From Bradyrhizobiaceae bacterium (lineage in GTDB: Bacteria > Pseudomonadota > Alphaproteobacteria > Rhizobiales > Xanthobacteraceae): DNA of 64,000 nt. The translations under genes and the position numbers were made by a program. The stretch covers positions 1-64,000 of the forward strand of contig JADYXZ010000021.1 of the NCBI GenBank assembly GCA_020853885.1, read 5' to 3'. Shown here piece after piece: positions 42,986-52,294 of the stretch. The notes under the pieces were generated by a model. It was not told the origin of the DNA. It made no database searches and saw only the letters and a list, made by a program, of their open reading frames with translations. Position 1 is the stretch's first letter. Every line of letters begins with the position of its first letter.

Positions 42986-43981
42986 ATGGCAAGACCAAGA
43001 TTGAGTTTGTCTGGCCGGCGTTTACGGGCATTTGCAGGGTCGTTGCTGCTGGGTTTTGCCCTGGCACAGAGTGGAGCCGCGGCGGAGGAATATCCGAGTA
43101 AACCGATCCGCTTCATCGTTCCCCACGCGGCGGGTTCGGCGGTCGACACCGTAGCGCGGCAAATTGGTCCGCGTCTTGCGGAGAAGCTGGGCCAGCAGGT
43201 CATCGTCGATAACCGCCCGGGCGCCGGCGGAATCATGGGCACCGACGCTGCTGCGAAGTCGCCGGCTGACGGTTACACGATCATGCTGGCCGCGACCCAG
43301 CAGGTCGTAAACGTGTCGCTCTACAAGTCGTTGCCATACGACACGTTGAAGGATTTCGTTCCCGTGGCGCGCGTTACCAGCCAACCGCTTCTGCTCGCGG
43401 TCAGCACGTCGGTGCCGGCGAACACGGTCCCTGAGCTTCTCGAGTACATCAAGAAGAAGCCGGGTGCGAGCTATGCCTCGATCGGACCAGGCTCATCGCT
43501 GCATCTTGCGGGCGCGTTTCTCGCACAGGAAGGCCAGGTGAAGCTCAATCACATCCCGTACAACGTCGCGATCCAGGCGGTCGCCGATGTGGCGCGCGGG
43601 GATGTGTTGATGATCTTCTATCCGTATCCACTGCTGAAGGGACAGATCGAATCCGGCAAACTGAAGGTCCTGGCGCACACCGGCGATCAGCGTCTCGCCT
43701 ACATGCCGAACCTGCCAACCATGGTCGAACTCGGCTTCAAGGACTTCGTCCTTCCGGCATGGCACGCGTTCTATGCACCGGCGGGAACGCCGCGCGATCG
43801 GATCGATATCCTGTATCGCAACATAGCCGAGATCCTGAAGAACCCCGAAGCCGCGGAGAAGATCGAGAAGATCGGCATCGACATCTATCTCGCGTCGCCG
43901 GACGAGATGGCGAAGATCATCCCGCAGGAAGTCGAGAAGTACCGCAAGATCATCGAGACCGCCGGGATCGAGAAACAGTAG
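42986..43981 (+). CDS. Second TctC-type (Bug family) periplasmic binding protein
   Basis: Protein of 331 residues from the ATG at 42986, with AAGGAG nine bases before. Sec signal at residues 1-33 ending AQSGAAAEE. Features IRFIVPHAAGSAVDTVARQI, VIVDNRPGAGGIMGTDAAAKS and VLPAWHAFYAPAGTP. No tctAB follows, so it may use the TctAB at 24308-26293; its C-terminal half is very similar to that system's TctC. Orphan Bug proteins are common in Proteobacteria. Confidence 0.92.
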   Translation: MARPRLSLSGRRLRAFAGSLLLGFALAQSGAAAEEYPSKPIRFIVPHAAGSAVDTVARQIGPRLAEKLGQQVIVDNRPGAGGIMGTDAAAKSPADGYTIMLAATQQVVNVSLYKSLPYDTLKDFVPVARVTSQPLLLAVSTSVPANTVPELLEYIKKKPGASYASIGPGSSLHLAGAFLAQEGQVKLNHIPYNVAIQAVADVARGDVLMIFYPYPLLKGQIESGKLKVLAHTGDQRLAYMPNLPTMVELGFKDFVLPAWHAFYAPAGTPRDRIDILYRNIAEILKNPEAAEKIEKIGIDIYLASPDEMAKIIPQEVEKYRKIIETAGIEKQ

Positions 43982-44005
43982 TTTCCGTCGTGAGCGCATG
44001 CGGCA

Positions 44006-44038
44006 CCGCCGTCATCACCCGTGACGGCGGCGTCCTTT
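44006..44038 (+). terminator. Rho-independent terminator after tctC2
   Basis: CCGCCGTCA-tcacccg-TGACGGCGG is a perfect 9-base stem followed by CGTCCTTTTGATTTT. The T-run is broken, so strength is moderate. It lies between the convergent tctC2 and GntR genes. Confidence 0.7.
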
Positions 44039-44104
44039 TGATTTTGACGAGACTGAGAGTTGTGAAGCGGCGAGCAACCCTGTCCTTTTGGCGGACGCTT
44101 CCGC

Positions 44105-44797
44105 TTAGCGCGCGGCCTCTGCCTTCAGGTCCAGATCGCTGAACAACTGCTTCATGAGCACGACTGTCACATACATATGCTCGGTCGCCCGTTCGCGCGC
44201 CTTGTCCGCGTCACCACGGCGGATGGCGTCGACGATTCCGGCATGCTCGTCGAAGGACTCTTCCATGCGCTTGCGGCGAGCGATCATGCGGTAGCCGATC
44301 CGCATTGTGTGCGTGGCGAGCGGCGACAAGGTCTCGTTGAACAGTTGGTTGCCGATGCCGCCTACGATCGCCGTGTGAAAATCCATATTAGCCAGCACCC
44401 ATGCGAGATGATCGTCGCCGTCGATGATCGCACGCTGGCGCTTCAGTTCGTTTTCGAGCCGCGTCAGCACCTCGGGCTTGTGTTTGGCTGCGAGCATCGC
44501 CGCACAGTAACCCTCGATTGCCGCGCGCAACGCGAACACATCTGTGAGATGCTCGGGATCCAGATCGCGGATGCGCACACCCCGCTGCGGGATGAACTCG
44601 ACCAGACCCTCGCGTTCGAGCTGAAGGAGCGCCTCTCGCACCGGCGTGCGAGAGATCGACATGCGCGTGGCGATCGCCTGTTCGGAATGAATGGAGCCCG
44701 GCTCCAACGCACTCGTGATGATTGCCTGACGCAACTGCTCGACGGCTTGGAGACGGAGTGACGGCGCGCGCTTAACGGCTAAGATTTCGTGCGACAT
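44105..44797 (-). CDS. GntR-family (FCD) transcriptional regulator, second
   Basis: Protein of 230 residues. Winged helix at residues about 14-80 (AVEQLRQAIITSALEPGSIH, MSISRTPVREALLQLEREGLVEF). FCD domain with FALRAAIEGYCAAML, MDFHTAIVGGIGN and HAGIVDAIRRGD, where Asp and three His positions form the likely metal/acid ligand site. It lies between tctC2 and the ACMSD-like gene, both of which it may regulate. The AT-rich TAATTTACAGCATATTA lies over its own start. Confidence 0.9.
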   Translation of the reverse strand: MSHEILAVKRAPSLRLQAVEQLRQAIITSALEPGSIHSEQAIATRMSISRTPVREALLQLEREGLVEFIPQRGVRIRDLDPEHLTDVFALRAAIEGYCAAMLAAKHKPEVLTRLENELKRQRAIIDGDDHLAWVLANMDFHTAIVGGIGNQLFNETLSPLATHTMRIGYRMIARRKRMEESFDEHAGIVDAIRRGDADKARERATEHMYVTVVLMKQLFSDLDLKAEAAR

Positions 44798-44884
44798 AAT
44801 TTACAGCATATTACGCAGCCGGAAGCCGCTCAACCAAGATAGGAGGCGACCCGGCCAGACCCCCGGCTATTCCAGCTTTTGCCA

Positions 44885-45865
44885 CTAGCGAAGCCGGAAC
44901 AGGCGTGCCGCCGTCTCGCCCAGGACCGAGCTACACGCAACATGGGACAGCCCTGACTGCTCAATCAGCCGCCGTGGCTCGCCGTCACTCAGATGAAACG
45001 GATGATCCGACCCAAGCAGAACCTTGTCGGCGCCCGCCATCTCGCAAAGAAAGCGCAACGCGCGCACGTCGAACACAACCGTGTCGAAATACAGCTTACG
45101 AAATGCGGCCACCGGGTCGGCGTAGTACCCCGTCCGTAACTTCCCACTACGTTCGATTCGCCCAAGAATGAAGGGCAACGCCGCACCGCCATGCGATACG
45201 ATAAGATTGATGTCCGGATAACGGTCGAAATGACCGGAAAAGAGCAGGCGCGCTACCGCCGTTGTCGTGTCGAGAATCCGCCCAACCGAATTGACCAAGT
45301 CGTAATCGGACAGCCGGGCATCGCAGCAGGCAAGCATTGGATGGACGAACACGGTTGCTTTGCGTGCTGAAACGGCTTCCCAGAATGGAGTGAGGCCGGG
45401 ACTGTCGAGTTCACCGCCCGAGCCTTGCGGCTGCGTACCGATCATCACGCCATGGAAACCGGCGCTGAGCGCTTCTTCCAGCACGGCCGCCGCAAGCTTC
45501 CCGTTCTGCAGCGGCACGCAGGCCAGCGGCGCAAGTTCGCCCGCCGCCTTGCAACTCTCAAGCATCTTGCCATTCATGAAGCGGCACCAGTCCGCACCCT
45601 CTTCGGCAGGCAATTCGTAACCGAAGATATCGAGCCACCCGCCGACGACCTGCCGGTCGATCTTCTGCGCAGCGAGCCATTTGCGCCGTTCATCAACGTC
45701 GCTGAGCTTCTTGATTACCGGGCGCGTCGCGTCGCCGCCGGCGAACGAGAAGCGCGGGCCGGCGGAATCGTCGTGCAGCTTCACATTGGGAAACAGCCGC
45801 GGCTCGGCGCGCAGTCCCGCCACCAGCTCGTGGGGCAGGAAGTGCGCATGGGAGTCGACGATCAT
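44885..45865 (-). CDS. Amidohydrolase-related decarboxylase (ACMSD-like)
   Basis: Protein of 326 residues with the amidohydrolase-2 fold of aminocarboxymuconate-semialdehyde decarboxylase. Metal-site motifs: VDSHAHFLP (His6, His8), FVHPML (His near 175), VSHGGAALPF (His near 228) and GSDHPF (Asp near 289). Similar enzymes decarboxylate hydroxybenzoates, 5-carboxyvanillate or muconate semialdehydes. It follows the orphan Mo hydroxylase large subunit on the same strand (24-base gap). Confidence 0.88.
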   Translation of the reverse strand: MIVDSHAHFLPHELVAGLRAEPRLFPNVKLHDDSAGPRFSFAGGDATRPVIKKLSDVDERRKWLAAQKIDRQVVGGWLDIFGYELPAEEGADWCRFMNGKMLESCKAAGELAPLACVPLQNGKLAAAVLEEALSAGFHGVMIGTQPQGSGGELDSPGLTPFWEAVSARKATVFVHPMLACCDARLSDYDLVNSVGRILDTTTAVARLLFSGHFDRYPDINLIVSHGGAALPFILGRIERSGKLRTGYYADPVAAFRKLYFDTVVFDVRALRFLCEMAGADKVLLGSDHPFHLSDGEPRRLIEQSGLSHVACSSVLGETAARLFRLR

Positions 45866-45889
45866 AGGATTAGCCCCGGTAGCCTGTGG

Positions 45890-48283
45890 TCAATTCCGGC
45901 ATCGACGAACGCGGCAGGCATTGACGGCACGCGCCTCCTGGATCGCCCGCCAGACGCGTTCGGATGTCGCGGGCATTTCAACATGACGCACGCCAAAATC
46001 CTTCAGTGCGTCGACGATTGCATTGATGACGACGGCAAGCGCGGGCGTCGTTCCGCCCTCGCCGCCGGGCCGCACGCCGAGCGGGTGCGAGCTCGCCGGC
46101 ACCTCCGTGATGACTGTCGAAAAAGACGGGAGCAGATCGGCCCTGGGCATGGCGTAATCCATGAAGCTCGACGCGTAGAGCTGGCCGGTTTCAGGATCAT
46201 AATGCACATGTTCCCAAAGCGCCTGGCCGACGCCCTGGGCAATGCCACCGTGCGTTTGCCCGTGAACGATCAGGGGATTGATCGCCCGCCCCACATCGTC
46301 CACGGCCGTGTAACCGACAATTCGCACCATGCCGGTGTCGGGGTCGACTTCGACTTCGCAAACATGTGCGCCATAGGGGAAGGCAGCATCCCTCACGATA
46401 TCATCGCAAATCGCCTGCAAGGAGCCGCGAAGAGGCTGTGGCAAACCCTCGTTTTCCTGCGCGGCCTTAGCGAGATCGAACAGATCGAAAGACTGTGCAT
46501 GGTCTATCGTGCCAAAGCGTCCATTGATAAACTCGATATCCTCCGGTCGCGCGCCCAAGAGATGCGCGGAGATCCTGCGGCCCTTCTCGACGATCTCGTC
46601 CGTCGCCTTCTTGATGATGATGCTGGCGAGCCGCATCGACCGGCCGGAATGCGAGCCGCCGCCGACCTGGACGATGTCGGTGTCCCCGGTGATCAGGCGT
46701 ACGCCGTCACCGGGCACGCCGAGCCATTCCGTCAGCAATTGGGGGAAGCTCGTCTCGTGCCCCTGCCCGTTCGACATCGTGCCGATTACCATATCGACCG
46801 TGCGATCGGGATTGACCGCGATCTCGACCCGCTCGCGCACGACGCCGGTTCCGGTGTCGACATAATTTGCGACCGCGATGCCGCGACACATGCCCCGCGC
46901 TGCTGATTCCTGCCGGCGCGTTTCGAAGCCATCCCAGTTGGCGGTGTCGAGCGCGATACGCATGGAGTCGACATAGAGGCCGTTATCGTATTGCATGCCG
47001 AACGGATTGAGATATGGCAGCTTGGACGGTGGAATGAGGTTCTGTTCGCGGATGGCGATGCGGTCGAAGCCGAAGTCGCGCGCCGCGAGGTCAATCAGCC
47101 GCTCGATAACGAACATGGCTTCCGGACGACCTGTCGCGCGGTAGGGCCGCGTGGGCACGGTATTGCTAAGCACCGCGCGTGCGCGGAAGCTGGCCGTCGG
47201 GATGTCATAGATGCTCGTCATCACTTCGACGCATTTTTGCAGCGTCGCGAAGTTCACGGTGTGCGCGCCGACATTGGAGAGTGCCGATCCGCGCATCCCG
47301 ATGAAGCGGCCGGTGCGGTCAAGCGCAAGTTCGGCTTCGAGATAGACGTCGCGCCCCTGATAGTCGGTGAGGAACGTTTCTCCGCGATCGCAGGTTAGCT
47401 TGACCGGCCGGCCTACGCGCTTCGCCGCCCAGGCAACGAGCGTGTAGTCCGGATAAAACCCGCCTCGCGTACCGTAATTGCCCCCCACGTCGCGCATCAC
47501 GACGCGCACCCGGTCGGCAGGAATACCAAGCGAGCCCGCGAGATCCTGTTTAACGCGCACCGTGGCGCCGTGACCGGTATACAGCGTGTAACGGCCGGTC
47601 TCCGGGTCGAAATAGGCGGTCGCCGAGCGCGGTTCCATCGGTACGCCGGTCACGCGCTGTACATGCGTCTTGATCGACACGACGTGATGCGCGCAGGCGA
47701 ATGCGGCTTCGGTGGCGACCGGATCGCCGACAAGCGAGTCTATGCACACATTGCTCGCCGCCTCGTCCCATATGCGGGGGGCATCCGGCTCGGCCGCGGC
47801 GATCGTGTTGGTGACGGACGGAAGTTCCTGATAGTCGACGTCGATCTGCTCGGCGGCGTCCTTGGCTATCGCAATCGTCTCCGCCACGACGAGCGCCACG
47901 CCCTCCCCGACAAAACGCACCTTGTCCGCAGGCAGCGCATAATGCGGCGCAACGAAGGTCGGCGAGCCGTCGCTATTTGGCAGCAGGATTTCAGCCGGAT
48001 GCGTGGAAAACGGCGTATGCGGAATCGGATGCAGGCCATCGGCGAGCATGTCGCGGCCGGTAAGCACAGCAAGGACGCCAGGCATTGCCTTCGCGGCGCT
48101 CGAATCAATCGAGCGGATACGGGCGTGGGCATGCGGTGACCGCAGCACGACCGCATAGACCTGGTTGGGGAAACTGAAATCGTCGCTATACTGGCCCTTA
48201 CCGGAAACCAGCCGCACATCCTCGCGCCGCGGCAGCGGTTGACCGATGCCGGTATTGGACGAATGCACGACCTCGCTACTCAT
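45890..48283 (-). CDS. Molybdenum hydroxylase large subunit (orphan)
   Basis: Xanthine-dehydrogenase-type protein of 797 residues from the ATG at 48283 (ribosome site GGAAGGGG); an upstream ATG at 48313 overlaps the preceding stop but has no site. It has a-domain GIGQPLPRREDVRLVSGKGQYSDD, the MoCo region VGGNYGTRGGFYPDY (diverged from GGGFGxK) and MSNGQGHETSFPQLL, and the C-terminal VRPGGEGGTTPALA where the catalytic Glu lies in GGEGG. No FAD or Fe-S subunit is adjacent. It could borrow those of 34742-36084. Confidence 0.9.
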   Translation of the reverse strand: MSSEVVHSSNTGIGQPLPRREDVRLVSGKGQYSDDFSFPNQVYAVVLRSPHAHARIRSIDSSAAKAMPGVLAVLTGRDMLADGLHPIPHTPFSTHPAEILLPNSDGSPTFVAPHYALPADKVRFVGEGVALVVAETIAIAKDAAEQIDVDYQELPSVTNTIAAAEPDAPRIWDEAASNVCIDSLVGDPVATEAAFACAHHVVSIKTHVQRVTGVPMEPRSATAYFDPETGRYTLYTGHGATVRVKQDLAGSLGIPADRVRVVMRDVGGNYGTRGGFYPDYTLVAWAAKRVGRPVKLTCDRGETFLTDYQGRDVYLEAELALDRTGRFIGMRGSALSNVGAHTVNFATLQKCVEVMTSIYDIPTASFRARAVLSNTVPTRPYRATGRPEAMFVIERLIDLAARDFGFDRIAIREQNLIPPSKLPYLNPFGMQYDNGLYVDSMRIALDTANWDGFETRRQESAARGMCRGIAVANYVDTGTGVVRERVEIAVNPDRTVDMVIGTMSNGQGHETSFPQLLTEWLGVPGDGVRLITGDTDIVQVGGGSHSGRSMRLASIIIKKATDEIVEKGRRISAHLLGARPEDIEFINGRFGTIDHAQSFDLFDLAKAAQENEGLPQPLRGSLQAICDDIVRDAAFPYGAHVCEVEVDPDTGMVRIVGYTAVDDVGRAINPLIVHGQTHGGIAQGVGQALWEHVHYDPETGQLYASSFMDYAMPRADLLPSFSTVITEVPASSHPLGVRPGGEGGTTPALAVVINAIVDALKDFGVRHVEMPATSERVWRAIQEARAVNACRVRRCRN

Positions 48284-48312
48284 GCCCCTTCCAGATGACG
48301 ACGGGTCTGCCA

Positions 48313-49506
48313 TCAATGGACAATCTTCGATGCCATTCTCGCAAAATCGGCGTCGTTGACGATCTGCTTGGTGCGAGTTGCCTGCGCCTTTATACTTTCG
48401 ACAAGGAGCAGCAACTGGTCGGGCGTTGCCTCAAGGCCAAGCTCCGCGAGCTTCGCCTTCACAGAAGCTGTACCCGTTTTCTTGCCGAACACTATCCGGC
48501 GTTCCTGGCCCACAAGTTCCGGCACATAAGTTTCGGCAGTGAATGGATTCTTCAGGAGCGCCGCGACCACCATGCCCGATTCATGCGCGAATGCGCCGCT
48601 GCCGACCACTGCTTTGTTCGGCTGCAAGGGGATGTTAGTCAGCGTCTCGACGAGTTTCGATACCGATAGCAACTTTTCGGTCTTCATTCCGAGATCAATG
48701 CCGTAAAGCACACGCAAGGCCACGACGACTTCTTCCAACGCAGAGTTTCCAGCGCGCTCGCCGATACCGTTGACGGTTACGGACAGATATTCGGCGCCTG
48801 CCTCAGCGCCTGCAATCGTGTTCGCGACGGCCAGACCGAAGTCGTTGTGGCAGTGAACCTCAATAGGCAGCACGCTCGCCTTTTTCATCTCGCGCACGAG
48901 ATAACGGATCACATGCGGCGTCCCACAACCTGTCGTGTCCACAAGCCGCACGCGGTCGACACATCCCACGCGGTCGAACTCCGCCAACACACGCTGCAGA
49001 AACGCGAGATCGCATCGGGTCGTGTCAACCGGGCTGAAGATCACATAAAGTCCGCGCTCTTTCGCGTAAGCTGACATATCGAGCGCGAGCTTGAGATACT
49101 GCTCGTCACTCAGGCGATTCTTGCTATCGCGCTGGATTTTGCTGATCGGCGCACTAAGCCGGACGCCCCAGCAACCGCACTTCGCGATGTCGTCGATATC
49201 TTCGTGTCGCGGCCGCGCCAACGCGCTCACCTTGGCCGCAAGGCCAGCGGCGGCGATCGCCTCGACGGCGTTACGGTCTTCCTTGGTGGATGCGGGCGTT
49301 CCGGCTTCGATCTCGTAAACACCGAGATCGCTCAGCGCGCGCGCGATTTCTAACTTGTCATCGGGCGTCAGGATGATTCCCGCCTGCTGCTCGCCGTCAC
49401 GCAACGTACAGTCGGCGATGCGAATCTCCGGCGCAAAACGAGTCATGCCGGCCATGGCCGCCTCGGAGAACGGGCTGATCTCCCAAAACTTCTTATTGTT
49501 CATCAT
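48313..49506 (-). CDS. HMGL-like aldolase / isopropylmalate-homocitrate synthase family protein
   Basis: DRE-TIM metallolyase, 397 residues. Motifs: [13 protein letters not shown] (metal Asp and catalytic Arg), [24 protein letters not shown] (metal His pair) and [17 protein letters not shown]. The C-terminal region (residues 290-390) is shorter than the LeuA regulatory domain, so it resembles homocitrate or methylthioalkylmalate-like synthases or a lyase of a CoA-activated ring fragment. Its stop shares one base with an ATG of the next reading, but the Mo subunit probably starts 30 bases later. Confidence 0.88.
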   Translation of the reverse strand: MMNNKKFWEISPFSEAAMAGMTRFAPEIRIADCTLRDGEQQAGIILTPDDKLEIARALSDLGVYEIEAGTPASTKEDRNAVEAIAAAGLAAKVSALARPRHEDIDDIAKCGCWGVRLSAPISKIQRDSKNRLSDEQYLKLALDMSAYAKERGLYVIFSPVDTTRCDLAFLQRVLAEFDRVGCVDRVRLVDTTGCGTPHVIRYLVREMKKASVLPIEVHCHNDFGLAVANTIAGAEAGAEYLSVTVNGIGERAGNSALEEVVVALRVLYGIDLGMKTEKLLSVSKLVETLTNIPLQPNKAVVGSGAFAHESGMVVAALLKNPFTAETYVPELVGQERRIVFGKKTGTASVKAKLAELGLEATPDQLLLLVESIKAQATRTKQIVNDADFARMASKIVH

Positions 49507-49545
49507 CCGCGCATCCGAGGCTTATCGTTTCGCCAGTGCCGATTT

Positions 49546-49561
49546 ATGTAGAATGCTACAT
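49546..49561. promoter_or_regulatory. Perfect palindrome before the HMGL-like gene
   Basis: ATGTAG-AATG-CTACAT has perfect 6-base arms. It lies 40 bases before the minus-strand HMGL-like start and 87 before the DUF1330 gene. Downstream at 49580-49589, ATTATTAGAC repeats the first 10 bases of the site at 54320. The intergenic region also has TATAAT at 49601-49606 that may serve the DUF1330 gene. Confidence 0.45.
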
Positions 49562-49647
49562 GTTGACAGTGATTTTTCCATTATTAGACCTTGATACCCA
49601 TATAATGCAAGTGTATGTGGAATGTTGTAAGACGATCGGGGCAAACT

Positions 49648-49935
49648 ATGGCAGCATACATCATTGCTGATAACGCCGTGACTGACCCCGAAGCGTACCA
49701 AGAATATGCGCGTCAGGCCGCGCCGACGATCGCCAAGTTCGGCGGCCGCGTGATCGCGCGCGACGCCAACGCCGTCGTGCTCGACGGCGACTGGAATCCG
49801 CAACGCATCGTGGTGATCGAGTTCGAAAACGCGGAGCAGGCCAAGGCCTGGTACGAATCGGCCGAATACAAGGGGCCGAAGTCCATCAAAAAATCAGCCT
49901 CGCGCGTCCGCACCATTCTTGTGGCAGGCGTCTGA
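49648..49935 (+). CDS. DUF1330 family protein
   Basis: Small alpha/beta-barrel (ferredoxin-like) protein of 95 residues. It matches DUF1330 along its length: AAYIIADNAVTDPEAYQEYA, GGRVIARDANAVVLDGDW, RIVVIEFENAEQAKAWYESAEY. The start is the ATG at 49648 after GATCGGGG. Members often sit in aromatic catabolic clusters and may act as isomerase or protective proteins; function is not established. Confidence 0.88.
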   Translation: MAAYIIADNAVTDPEAYQEYARQAAPTIAKFGGRVIARDANAVVLDGDWNPQRIVVIEFENAEQAKAWYESAEYKGPKSIKKSASRVRTILVAGV

Positions 49936-49996
49936 CTAACCCGCTCTCCGCAGCATTCCAGCGCGCATACGCGTCGCCCATTCCAGAGAAACTGAC

Positions 49997-50794
49997 ATGT
50001 TTACTTCGCTCGGAAGTCACAAGGCCTATTTCGACCTGTTCGGTCCGGAAAAAGGTCCGGTCGTTTGCCTTGTGCATTCGCTCGCCACGGACAGCGGCAT
50101 GTGGGCCGAGCAAATTCCCGTATTGTTGGAGAGTGGCTACCGCGTGCTGCGCGTGGACATCCGCGGCCACGGCGGCAGCGATGCGCCGGCAGCTCCCTAT
50201 ACAATGAAGGAACTGTCCGACGACATCGCGAAGCTCCTGGATGTGCTCGGCATCGACAAGGTCCATTTCGTCGGCCTTTCGATCGGCGGCATGATCGGCC
50301 AAGGCTTTGCGCTCGACCATCCGGGGAAGGTCCGCTCCCTCACCATCTGCGACGCCCTACCCGGCTCGCCGCCCAACGCCAAGGATCTCTGGGCGCCGCG
50401 CATCAACGCGGTCACCGAGGCCAAGTCGCTCGCGCCGGTCGCGGGCGGCACGATCGAGCGCTGGCTGTCTGCGGAGTTCAAGCAGAAAAACGCCGCGCGC
50501 TGGCAGCAGATTTACGACACGATCGTCGGCACCAAGCCCGAGGGCTTCATCGGTTGCGCCTTGGCCATCACCGACTTCAACTTCGTGGACCGCTTGCCGT
50601 CGGTCAAAGCGCCGTCGCTTGTGATCTGCGGCGCCAACGATCCCGGCGCGCCGCCGGCTGTGAACAAACAGATCGCCTCCGCCATCCCGGGCGGCCGTTA
50701 CGAGGAAATCGCCGACGCGCTGCACTTTCCCAATGTAGAGCAGCCGGCAGTCTTCAACAGGATCATGCGCGGCTGGCTGGATGGGCTGAGGTAG
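49997..50794 (+). CDS. Alpha/beta hydrolase, 3-oxoadipate enol-lactonase-like
   Basis: Protein of 265 residues. Oxyanion motif VHSLATDSGMW, DIRGHGGSDAP, nucleophile elbow GLSIGGMIGQG (Ser near 95), Asp in CGANDPGAP and His in ADALHFPNVEQ. These match enol-lactonase PcaD and the related N-formylmaleamate deformylase NicD; I cannot separate them. It lies between DUF1330 and a Liv operon, in line with ring-cleavage product hydrolysis. Confidence 0.88.
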   Translation: MFTSLGSHKAYFDLFGPEKGPVVCLVHSLATDSGMWAEQIPVLLESGYRVLRVDIRGHGGSDAPAAPYTMKELSDDIAKLLDVLGIDKVHFVGLSIGGMIGQGFALDHPGKVRSLTICDALPGSPPNAKDLWAPRINAVTEAKSLAPVAGGTIERWLSAEFKQKNAARWQQIYDTIVGTKPEGFIGCALAITDFNFVDRLPSVKAPSLVICGANDPGAPPAVNKQIASAIPGGRYEEIADALHFPNVEQPAVFNRIMRGWLDGLR

Positions 50795-50841
50795 CCGCGC
50801 CTCGGCCCCGGCCGGCCCGGCCGCGTCCGCCTTCTCCACCG

Positions 50842-51537
50842 CTACATGCTCAACCATGTTCTGAGCACTTTCTCGTTTCCAGCGAGATCGGCGGACGTGC
50901 CGGTGTATTCGATCCGGCCTTTACTCAGAATGTGATGGCGGTCGCCGAGCTCGAGCGCGACACGAAGGTTCTGCTCGATCAGCAGAAGCGCCAATCCCTC
51001 GCTCTTGAATGAGCGGATGGCGGCGACGATCTCCTGAATGATCAGGGGTGCCAGCCCCTCCGAAGGCTCGTCGAGCAGAAGAAGCTTCGGGTTGAGCATC
51101 AGCGCCCGCGCGATCGACAGCATCTGCTGCTCGCCGCCCGAAAGCTGGAAACCGAGATTGTGGGCGCGCTCCTTGAGGCGAGGAAACAGCTTGTAGACCG
51201 TATCGAGCGTCCATCGCTGCTGACCGGTCTTGCGCACCGCGACGGTCAGATTCTCCTCCACCGTCAGGCTGCGGAAAATACAGCGCTCCTGCGGCACGAA
51301 GCCGATGCCCATACGCGCGATCTCGTAGGGCTCGCGTCCGCCGATGTCGCGGCCGTCGTAACGGATGCGGCCCGGACGCGGCTTCAGATAACCCATCACC
51401 GTCAGCGCGGTGGTGGTCTTTCCGGCGCCGTTGCGGCCGAGCAGGCAAACGACCTCGCCGGCGCGAACGGTCAGCCCGATGCCTTGCAGCACATAGCTGT
51501 CGCCGTAGTAGGCGTGAATATCCTCGACCTCAAGCAT
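50842..51537 (-). CDS. Liv-type ABC transporter ATP-binding protein (LivF-like), third system
   Basis: ATPase of 231 residues from the ATG at 51537 (homology begins MLEVEDIHAYYGDS; the longer upstream frame lies in LivG). Walker A GRNGAGKTTTA, LivF segment VPQERCIFRSLTVEENL, signature LSGGEQQMLSIARAL, Walker B LLLLDEPSEGLAP and LIEQNLRVA. Overlaps LivG by 8 bases. Confidence 0.92.
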   Translation of the reverse strand: MLEVEDIHAYYGDSYVLQGIGLTVRAGEVVCLLGRNGAGKTTTALTVMGYLKPRPGRIRYDGRDIGGREPYEIARMGIGFVPQERCIFRSLTVEENLTVAVRKTGQQRWTLDTVYKLFPRLKERAHNLGFQLSGGEQQMLSIARALMLNPKLLLLDEPSEGLAPLIIQEIVAAIRSFKSEGLALLLIEQNLRVALELGDRHHILSKGRIEYTGTSADLAGNEKVLRTWLSM

Positions 51538-52294
51538 GGCTGCGCTCGTGACCGCCCTCTTGTCCCAGATATGCCTCCCGCACCTCGTCGTTCGCGGTGA
51601 TCTCGGCCGGCGTGCCGCTGGCGAGAACGCGCCCATAGGTCAGCACCGTGATGCGGTCGGCCAGCGCGAAGACGACCTGCATGTCGTGCTCGACAATGAT
51701 GATGGTCAGACTGGCCGGAAAGCTGCGGATCAATTCCGTCATGCGCTCGGTCTCGGCCGGCGACATGCCCGAGGTCGGCTCGTCGAGCAGCAAAAGCTCC
51801 GGATTGCAGGCAAGGGCGATGCCCATCTCGAGCTGGCGCTGCTCGCCATATGACAGATCGCGCGTCGTCTGGCGGGCGCGCGCCAGCAGATTGACCTGGT
51901 CGAGGATCCGCTCGACGGCTTCGCGCATCTCCGGCGAGGCGCCTGCCGAACGGATGAAGCGCCAGGACAGCCCGCGATAAGACTGCACCGCCAGCCGCAC
52001 GTTCTCGAACACGCTGAGATTGGGAAAGAGGTTGTTGCGCTGAAAGGTGCGCGACACCCCCATCTTGCAAATCCGTTCGGGCGCGAGGCCGGTGATGTCC
52101 TGGCCCTTGAAGACGATCTTGCCGGAGCTCGGCCGCAACTGACCGCCGAGCTGATTGAGCAGGCTGGTCTTCCCCGCGCCGTTCGGGCCGATGACCGCGT
52201 GACGCTCGCGCATCGCCACACGAAGATTCACAGCGTTGGTGACGACCAGGGCGCCGAAGGCCTTTGTCAGGTCGTGCGTCTCAAGCAGGTTCAT
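51530..52294 (-). CDS. Liv-type ABC transporter ATP-binding protein (LivG-like), third system
   Basis: ATPase of 254 residues: Walker A GPNGAGKTS, LivG features RTFQRNNLFPNLSVFENVRL, signature LSYGEQRQLEMGIAL, Walker B LLLLDEPTSGMSP and VEHDMQVVFALAD. It overlaps the fused permease by 14 bases. Confidence 0.92.
   Translation of the reverse strand: MNLLETHDLTKAFGALVVTNAVNLRVAMRERHAVIGPNGAGKTSLLNQLGGQLRPSSGKIVFKGQDITGLAPERICKMGVSRTFQRNNLFPNLSVFENVRLAVQSYRGLSWRFIRSAGASPEMREAVERILDQVNLLARARQTTRDLSYGEQRQLEMGIALACNPELLLLDEPTSGMSPAETERMTELIRSFPASLTIIIVEHDMQVVFALADRITVLTYGRVLASGTPAEITANDEVREAYLGQEGGHERSHA

Noticed and set aside
44797-44813. Palindrome over the start of the second GntR gene
   Set aside because: TAATTTACAGCATATTA has only 4-base arms and does not match the other palindromes closely.
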